Part shown: in pieces, positions 57,105 through 64,000 of the stretch | How the letters are laid out: each line of letters begins with the position of its first letter | Position numbering within the stretch: position 1 is the stretch's first letter | NCBI GenBank assembly: GCA_001692895.1 | Contig: KV748235.1 | Span: 186,001-250,000, forward strand | Direction of reading: 5' to 3' | Origin: Cenococcum geophilum 1.58 | Taxonomy: Eukaryota; Ascomycota; Dothideomycetes; Gloniales; Gloniaceae | DNA length: 64,000 nt | Program-made: the position numbers and the translations under genes | Notes under the pieces: generated by a model | Told to the model about the DNA's origin: nothing | What the model saw: only the letters and a program-made list of their open reading frames with translations | The model's database searches: none

Positions 57105-57348
57105 TGTTAGCTAGGCAGGTATTACGAATGATATATAGCTAGCTGATTGTATAGAGACATAGAATTGAAGGAGCGATCTGTTTTATTCAAGGTGGCTCTA
57201 AGAGCTCTAATATACATAAGAGAATTGACCCCCTATAGGGGTCCCTAGGGAGTGATGATACAGGTTAAAACTATACTGATACCGTCTAATACGGACGTCG
57301 AACAGCACCCGTTGCACCTCTGCAGTAAAGCTACCTCGGCGGCCAACA
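57105..57348 (-). mobile_element. Solo LTR related to the Copia element
   Basis: 244 bp, starting TGTTAGCTAGGCAGG and ending GGCGGCCAACA, with ATAGA at 57100-57104 and 57349-57353. It shares the start, AGAGACATAGAATTG, TTCAAGGTGGCTCT and the GCTACCTC(C/G)G end with the LTRs at 42823 and 48084. It belongs to the same or a sister family, and the same orientation is inferred. Confidence 0.88.
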
Positions 57349-58162
57349 ATAGAATCGGAAGGCGTTAACACCTTTACCCTCACTCCTTTTGGCCTCCTAA
57401 GGTAGTCGCGGCTCTATAGGACGTCTACCTAGCCTAAAGTTCTTATATCAAGGATCCTTTTGGCGTCCTTTAAAACCAAGCTCCCCCCCTTACTCTACCC
57501 AGGTCCGCAATTTAACTATCCACTCTGCACGCGCAGCTTTAAGATCTTTAGTATAAGGATCCTCCAATACATAAAGCAAATCCTCCCTCTGCTGCTTGGT
57601 TTCCTTCCGATATATATAGTAGGGTCCCTTCCAATTAAATCCTATAATTCTATAGAATAGGATACCCTGCCTAGGACCCCTAAAGGTCTTATCGGTTATA
57701 TCTTCTAGCCAGCCTTTATCTGTAAGACGGGTAATACGTCGCTTTCCTTTTACCTCTCCCATACGCCTAAGAGTTTCGTTAAAAAATAACACTTAATTAA
57801 AGCCCACATTGGGGGGGTATTGTGGGCTATAGGGCCACTTGTTATGTTTAATTACCTACGCCAACTAAGCTTCCTTCATAGCCTCTAAGAGGAAGGGCTT
57901 TTTATAGACACGATATCGTCCATAGCCGCGTAAAAAGAAGGCTAAATCAATCGTTCCGCGTAAGGCTTTAATATTAAGTTCGGTAGCAATCTAAGTCCAT
58001 TTCTTAAGCCTTTAAGGCTTATTCTTTATTGCGTGCGTAATTAGTCAGTCAATATTACGATTAAAAAGGATGTAAGGAGTTCCAGAACGCTTGTATAAAG
58101 CTAGATTATAAGGCTCTAGTGGGTGGGAGTTATCTTAAGAGGCAGCCTTAAGGGTGTATTTA

Positions 58163-58336
58163 TGTCACGGAACGAGGTCAGGAGGCTCTGTGAACGTCGT
58201 AGCATTGACTATGGTACACGACAGGATATTGCACAGAGGTGCAAGAGGTGCGTAGGCACGAGCGCTCTATATACTGTGGGTGCCAAGGCTCGCCTAGGGC
58301 GAGCGCTTGGCGGTGCTACGGTCGGAATCCGTGACA
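58163..58336. mobile_element. Solo LTR of an unrelated family
   Basis: 174 bp, beginning TGTCACGGAACG and ending GGAATCCGTGACA, a TG...CA pair with 9-bp inverted ends, flanked by ATTTA at 58158-58162 and 58337-58341. It is GC-balanced and unmutated compared with the TpA-rich transposon around it, so it arrived after most of the decay. No internal region is present. Confidence 0.82.
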
Positions 58337-58493
58337 ATTTAGCGATAGAATAAACTATTAACTTAGGGAGATATCAGCCTAAATCGCGCTTTAAATTGGT
58401 AGAAACAACCCCTAAGGGTATCCTTTTAGTTATAACTTCGTGAACAATAATTGCACGGTAGGCTTCTGACAATTTAGGGCCTTTGCGACCCAT

Positions 58494-58976
58494 ATTAGTG
58501 GTTTATTTTGGTGGTGGAGAGCTTTGTTTACTACATTTAGGGGGTTGATTTTAGGTGAGGATCGGGTGCACGGGCCGTACGAATACTAATTGAACCGACC
58601 TCGTATATGCATGCCGCCCTATTCGCCGAGTCCTCAACATGCTTGTCTTAAGATCAATCATCATCCAGCAGTCTAAGGGAAGTATTGGTATCTCATAACC
58701 CCTTGAATGGAACAGTCATTTTCTCAGGCTTCAAGTAACTGGTATGTCGTAGAAAGACGTAAGATTTCATTACCATGAGAGCCTTCTAAGTCAATCAACC
58801 TAAGACTAATCCCCAACTCTAGCACCGTCAATCCTGATTGGTATCATCCATCGTCTCTGCAAAGAGGTCCCGACGCCGACCCTTTTATTTGCGAACTGAA
58901 ACTTCTAAGCCTTTTCTATCCCACCTGAGAATAAAGCATACCCGTGTCCGAAAGGGAACAAAATATCCTGCGGGAA
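58494..58976. other. Edge of transposon zone and 3' flank of the dehydrogenase gene
   Basis: Composition becomes ordinary after about 58560. No gene is seen. Confidence 0.5.
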
Positions 58977-60363
58977 TCAACCCTCCACAATCACCTTCAG
59001 AACGAGTTTGCCATCCTTGTCAGCCGTTTTACTTGCCAACTCGAATGCCTCTTTCGCCGCAGCAAGCCCTTTGAACCGATGTGTTACCATGTTGTCGAGA
59101 CTGGGGAGCACACCCGAGGAAAGGATCTTGATGCCGACAGGGTATGTGTTTGCGTAGCGGAAGATGCCAATGATGTCCACCTCCTTTAAATGCGACACGG
59201 AAATGGGCAACATTTGTATTGGAGTGCCCATGCCGACCATTATCAACTTACCGCCCGGTCTTGTTGCCTGAGAATGATGAGATAAGGGATCAAAGAGTAG
59301 GACAGGAACCAGGACTCACGTAAAGGCCGGCTTGCATACATACTTCCTTGCCGGTGCAGTCGAAGGTCACATCGGCTCCCTCAAAGTCTGGCTCATTGGC
59401 GCAGGCGATCTCCACCATCTCGGATGCGAGTTCCTTGGCGGCGGAAAGCTTCCCAGCAGTCTCGTTGATGTGTTTCCGGGGAACAACGACGTATCCCTTC
59501 GTTGCGAAGCCCTGGCGGATGGCATAGTCAACCCGACCGCTGTCGATGTCTGCAATCATGACGGTAGTGGCGCCGGACATTTTTGCCATGGCCGCCACAA
59601 GCAAGCCAACGGTGCCCGCGCCATAGACGATGGCTGTGTCACCCTGCTCTATCGAAGCTCTCCTTGTTGCATGGATGGCAACGGAGAGGGGCTCGAGCAG
59701 AGCGGCGGAGTCCATGGAGACGTGAGAGGGGATCCTAAATTAAGGTTAGCACGGTTTCTAATTTCTCCAGCACATCATGCAAGGGCATACTTATGGCACC
59801 ATTTTGCGGGGTGGTTGATACGTTCCTGGAGGGTTCCCTGAAAGTGAGGCACAGACTTGGCGCTACTTCGGAACCTCATGCCCGGGCAAAGGTTATATCG
59901 ACCTCTCTGACATGACCGGCAGTTATCGCACGGCACTCCAACCTCCAACGCAACTCGTTCACCAATCTGAAAGCCCGTCACCGCCTCACCAACGGCCACG
60001 ACGACACCAGCAGACTCATGCCCAAGAGAGAGTGGTGCCACAGCTTGGAGATCGCCGTTTCGAAACTTGTTATAGTAAGAGACATCGCTGCCGCACACGC
60101 CAGTGGCTTTGATGGCAATCTGTAGTTCGTGCGGGGCTGGATCTGATATTGTTCTTGTTTCCTAGATCGATGTTTAACTTTGTTTGCACGTACACAAACA
60201 TATGAGATCCCTACGAAAGTGGTGGGATGGAGGGGGAAACCGAAAGGGGAAAGCATACGAGCCGCAAGTCCCTTGCCCCATGCAGGACAGAAGCTTGGAT
60301 GGTAGCTTTACTGTAGTGCCTCGCTGGGATTGGATAGATATCCCCCAACGCTGAAGGAGCCAT
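58977..60363 (-). CDS. Sorbitol/xylitol-type zinc dehydrogenase
   Basis: This is a medium-chain polyol dehydrogenase that oxidises polyols such as sorbitol or xylitol with NAD+. Exons are 60363-60259, 60161-59791, 59734-59320 and 59267-58977 (393 residues), all in phase. Catalytic zinc ligands are visible as Cys58 in GVCGSD and His83-Glu84 in LGHE. The structural zinc loop CDNCRSCQRGRYNLC gives Cys113, 116, 119 and 127. AIVYGAGTVGLLVAAMAK is the coenzyme-binding Rossmann motif, and the acidic end of the second strand (IADID) favours NAD+. KIPSHVSMDSAALLEPLSVAIHA spans the second splice site. The gene is undamaged and only ~0.5 kb from the decayed transposon. Exact polyol preference cannot be told from sequence. 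Confidence 0.93.
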
Positions 60364-62446
60364 CACGTCTAATTTCCGGTTTGGACTTGAATAGTATAGA
60401 GACAGGAAGAAAGGCAAGTTGCTTCATAACCCCACGGGAGCGTGGAGGTTGATATACATGTCGGCATTCCACGATCACCGCCTCAGCATATGCTGGCTCT
60501 TCGTTCCCGTTCGTGCATCGGGGAGATAGTGAAATCGCATAAAAGTTTGAGCATCCACGCCATTTAGCTGGGCGGACCAATCCAGCTTGGTACATGGATC
60601 CCTTGGGATACTCGTGTAGTCGTTGCTTTTTCCCGTTACGCTGTATATATAACTGGCTAGATCCGCAGGTGGAGCGTCCAGAAAGCATCACTTCTCTTCT
60701 ACCGGATCAACAAACTTGGTCCTCCGAAAGCGACAGTGAACAGGGCTGCTACGTTAGTTGGCTGTATTCAAGAGCCTATGCTATCTATCAGCAGCGCCGA
60801 TAAAACAATGATAAGGCAGTGTCAAGAGGCTTGCAGTGGGCCCATTGCCCTGGCACTAAAACCTTCAGCATGATTCCCAACCGATTCGCATGGCGACACA
60901 GGCCTTGATGGCTCTTGGTCGCCCTCTATAGCATGCAGCCAACGCGGCCTAATGGATCGATGGCATTTTGCTGGCTGGCTGGCTGGCTGGACAGATGCTC
61001 CCGGGACTCTGTTCATCTGCAATGCTGCCGGGGGTTTTACCTTCCCATCTTAAATGGAACTACCGACTTGCTGGGACATCGCCCAGGGCAAGTTTATCAG
61101 AGTATTAGAGCCTGTGGTTGCTAGGATTGCTAAAGATCCTTGGCGTGCGTTGCAATCGTATCATTTTGGATCTAATTCTACTAATGCTGCGTCGCCGTGT
61201 GCTGGGCAAGGCAGAAAGGCAGGCCTCTAGTAACAGGCCCGGTCAATTGTTCGTGGCTCTGCCAGTGGGATGGGTTCAGCAAGAGGCCGCGATGCACGAG
61301 CAGGGGAGTAAGTCCCAGCACTAGAGCTCTCCAATTGAGCGAAACGTGCTCAACCGGCATCATGATGAACATCAATGCCAATTACTAAAGCTGCCGCGGC
61401 CGATAAGAAGTTGACTTTTATATTGCTGATTCCGCTCAGATTAGCCACAGTACGAAGACTTCCCAACGCTTTCTTCCGACACTTATGCGGGCGAGCATGC
61501 TTCGAGAAGGCGGTGTACGCGCAACACGGACATTTTCCACTTGAAACGGGGCGAGCAATCAGGAATACCCGGTTACGGCAAGTCGAGGGCTCAGTCGAAA
61601 CGCCGGATGTAAGGTACGAGAGCGGAATACTGGCTCCGAAGTGGCCTTGGGGTGACTTTTTATTATCTGTGGCTATTAAGCTTCGAATTGACACACGGCA
61701 ATATTCCACATTGCTACTGGTCCCTGGAGTCCCAGATCAACTTTCTAAATCGACAAGGCCTGAAGTTCAACATATCGCCCTGCAGGGCCACCTTGAAAAC
61801 CGCGAACCTAGTGGCAGGATCGACGCACATGTTTAGCGATAATAAGGTTCATGCCTCTCCACCGTTCATTCTCCTTTCATCTTCACTCTTGGGACTCTCG
61901 TTGGTGTGTCCGATAATGCATCCGTCTCCCGTATACGTATTGTCCTTGGTAAAGACCTCCTTCTAATCAATTGTGGCGTAGATGAGTGCAGGGAGCAATA
62001 GGTAGGTAGCACGGGTATGGGCGGAGAAACTTTCTAGAAAGCTAGAAAAACGTAGAGAACCAGCATCGTGACCCGCGGGTGGGCCCCGATATCGCAGAAC
62101 CGCTGGCCTTAACAGCTGCTTATCTTAGCAATTACACCAGGACGCTGTCAGAGTAACACCCCGAAGCGGCGACTGGAATAGTTGTGGCCATGCAGCTTCA
62201 TCCTAAAGCGCCGGGTTAGATTCAGTGGGTTCAAGGGAAACTAGTTCAACCCTAGTTCAACCCTTGCTGGCCTGCTGTAGTGTCTCCAGCAAAGTCTTCA
62301 ATCCACCATTAAGCGACATTCTGAGCACCCGAGAGTCTTTGAGGCTTAGGTTGCAAGGTACCAACTAGCTGACAGGTTACTTTGGCAATCATGCCTCTCA
62401 TTTTAACCTGATCAAAGAAAGCAGACGGTGAGTGTCCCCTACTATC
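60364..62446. other. Gene-poor region
   Basis: The first part should contain the dehydrogenase promoter. Frames of up to 153 codons (61375-61836) show no family features. The only repeat is a (CTGG)5 run at 60971-60990. Confidence 0.5.
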
Positions 62447-64000
62447 CTACAGGGAGCTCTTTGTCCCGAATCCCACTTTCTCCAGCCAACTTTTCACAAT
62501 GGCATTGACTTCTTCCGGCTTCTGCGTCAAAGCCCAGTGCGTAGCGTTAACTTCTCTTCTGCTCAAATTCGTCAGATACTTCTCCATCCCCCTAGCCATT
62601 GACGGCTGCAGCACCGAGTCATAGTTCGCCTGGATGAACAAGGTAGGAATGCTGATTGTCTTGCGATCTATCAACCTGACACTTCCGTCAATGTCACTAA
62701 TACTGCGACTCTTGGCAATCACCACTCACTCAAGGTCCTCTTCCCAGTTTACTTTGTGCGCACGATACCAGTTCACTGAGATTGTCAATAAAACCACACT
62801 AAACGTAGAACGGCTGCTTTCACTTACATGTNCCATGCAGTCCGTTCCGCGAATACTGCTTTACGTAGTAATCTAGCTCCTAACAGTAGATTAGTAGTTA
62901 GCTCCTTCTCAAGTCTAGGTTTCACGGGGTCTTGGGGATGGCGCGGACCGCGCAGATCAATGGCGTATGCTGCGCAGCCGCCTCCCGCCTCGCACCGAAT
63001 CCAGATCGAGTAAATCGACATCTATCTGGAGCAGCGTTGCTAATAGGCACGCGCCCTTTCCTTCGGCCGAACTCACCTTGTCGCTAAGCAGTCGGCCCTT
63101 CCCCAGCTTCGGTAGGTTTTCGATCAAAACCCCTTTCACTGGATCAAAGGCCAGCTCGCCGTTAGGCCCTTTGCCACCATACATGCCGTTGAGAAACTGC
63201 TTGATCTGCTCCTCGGACTGGAGGGCCGCCTCAACTTCTGGCCCGGCGAGGTGAAGCTGGTAGCCGAAATGTGGCAAGGGGCCTTTCACCAGATCCTCCA
63301 TAGAATAGTAATCTTTGTGTGGCTCTGTGTACGGCGTGCAAACCGAGAATACGTGCGTGACTAGGTCGGGATGCCTGAAGATGATTAGCCCTCCACACAT
63401 GCTTCCAAACCTGGGGTGCTGTGCCCCCTTAATTCTCACCATTGGGCCGTCCGCCAGACCACAAAACCGCCCCTTCGGAGAATATTAGCAATGATGTCTT
63501 GCTCGTCATATGCACGCGACCGCAAAGCCTACCAATCGTGACCTCCCAGCACGATCTTCGGGGCCCCTAACTGCCTCGCCAGCTCCGCGATGTCATCTGC
63601 AGCCCTCTTGTATCCGTACAAACTGATTGGATTCGGGGGTACTCGCGGAGCATCCTACACGAGGATTTAGCCTTATACTTTCGCAGAAACAAAAACATGT
63701 CATGCATCCTCGCGCGCGCGTCCAGAATGGCTGTTTTTCAGTGCGGTGGGAAGGGAAAGTCCGCCTACAGTGCCCCCAAAGCCCATCAAGTCCGGTGCCA
63801 CAACCCTAAACCGCATCTCGATCAAGAACGGAATCTGGTACCGCCACCCCATCGACAGGTCGGGCCAGCCGTGAATCTAGCAACACCAAAAGCAAGCAGC
63901 GAATCAGCACACATGGTTTCGCATCCGGTCAACCGCGCTGCGCACGGCGGGCGCTGTGGGGCCTGGCTGCCAAGCAGACCTACAAGAAAAATGGTAGCCT
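62447..64000 (-). CDS. Epoxide-hydrolase-like alpha/beta hydrolase (5' end outside window)
   Basis: Exons within the window are 64000-63984, 63876-63769, 63654-63533, 63472-63440, 63374-63077, 62879-62828, 62775-62730 and 62675-62447. Each junction restores the family sequence. [20 protein letters not shown] contains the HGxP oxyanion motif. LMGFGGT-DAPRVPP and the nucleophile Asp in GGHDW-GG follow, then [21 protein letters not shown] and cap-domain Tyr residues (FGYQLHL). The final part has [34 protein letters not shown], the acidic LFIQANYD and the catalytic His in ATHWAL. The three smallest exons are 33, 46 and 52 nt. An apparent in-frame TGA at ~62728 is the start of a 54-nt intron, not a mutation. 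One N (62832) lies in the third base of a Gly codon. The reaction is probably hydration of an epoxide; the substrate is unknown. Confidence 0.88.

Larger units (their letters stand above)
56421..58493 (-). mobile_element. Tc1/mariner transposase relic, split by two solo LTRs
   Basis: On the minus strand the relic starts at 58493 with MGRKGPKLSEAYRAIIVHEV and KRIPLGVVSTNLKRDL. It is interrupted by a solo LTR (58163-58336), then continues with a middle part at 57792-57490 including GFNWKGPYYIYRKETKQQRED. A second solo LTR (57105-57348) interrupts it before the C-terminal catalytic end: EAWGIKLL, then NSPDLNPIKYIWELLKQK, the SPDLNPIE.IW motif of Tc1/mariner DDE enzymes. Stops and TpA-rich sequence throughout show it is dead. 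No terminal inverted repeat pair could be paired with confidence, so the ends are approximate. Confidence 0.78.

Noticed and set aside
62720..62732. In-frame TGA suggesting a broken hydrolase
   Set aside because: GTGAGT here is a splice donor. Removing the 54-nt intron restores EDLELIDRKTI in frame.
1..64000. tRNA, rRNA or CRISPR loci
   Set aside because: No clear T-loop/anticodon combinations, rRNA blocks or spaced repeat arrays were seen by eye. A tRNA could still be missed without a covariance-model search.

Overview
This window looks like a chromosomal segment of a filamentous ascomycete (Pezizomycotina; class and species cannot be fixed from sequence alone). The reasons are short GT-AG introns (mostly 50-70 nt, often with CTAAC or CTGAC branch sites), a CPA1/arg-2-type carbamoyl-phosphate synthase gene with an arginine attenuator peptide uORF, typical fungal gene families, and TpA-rich retroelements with transition-only decay that resembles repeat-induced point mutation (RIP). 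Exon structures below were derived by hand from splice sites, reading frame and protein-family continuity.

Layout. 1-1.75 kb holds a decayed GH3 beta-glucosidase. 2.9-17.2 kb is a dense core block: the spliced attenuator uORF plus carbamoyl-phosphate synthase small chain (+), an Acinus-like SAP/RRM/RSB protein (-), a LAM/Ysp2-type sterol-transfer protein with GRAM, VASt and TM domains (-), an MIT-like/coiled-coil protein (+), and a TMEM184/DUF300 membrane protein (-). 17.2-28.7 kb is gene-poor. It contains nested TIR elements, a small TA-flanked MITE, a 42-bp patch copied from a gene 4 kb away, a secreted M43 metalloprotease gene (+), a 786-bp palindrome, an APH-fold kinase gene (-), a degraded Crypton-like relic and a degraded TPR relic. 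28.7-38 kb carries accessory metabolism on the + strand: a medium-chain reductase gene with two in-frame stops, an intact NmrA-like gene, a DUF3445 (HODM-like) haem oxidoreductase and a type I Baeyer-Villiger monooxygenase. 39.9-41.8 kb encodes a basic disordered protein of unknown role.

42.8-58.5 kb is a transposon-rich zone. It has a full-length Ty1/Copia element on the minus strand (273-bp LTRs, TSD CTTGT), a 1.3-kb non-autonomous LTR element (TSD TTAAT), and a three-LTR tandem version of that element (TSD GAGTC) about 0.23 kb upstream of the COP9 signalosome subunit 6 start codon. It also has a Tc1/mariner relic cut by two solo LTRs of different families (TSDs ATAGA and ATTTA). Two apparently healthy genes, a Cys-rich protein of unknown role and CSN6, sit in a normal-composition island between these elements.

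58.9-64 kb carries an intact sorbitol/xylitol-type dehydrogenase (-) and the 3' part of an epoxide-hydrolase-like gene (-) that runs off the window. There is no sign of CRISPR, a bacterial operon or a complete biosynthetic gene cluster. The most notable content is the twice-interrupted attenuator uORF and the layered record of transposition, RIP-like decay and templated repair.
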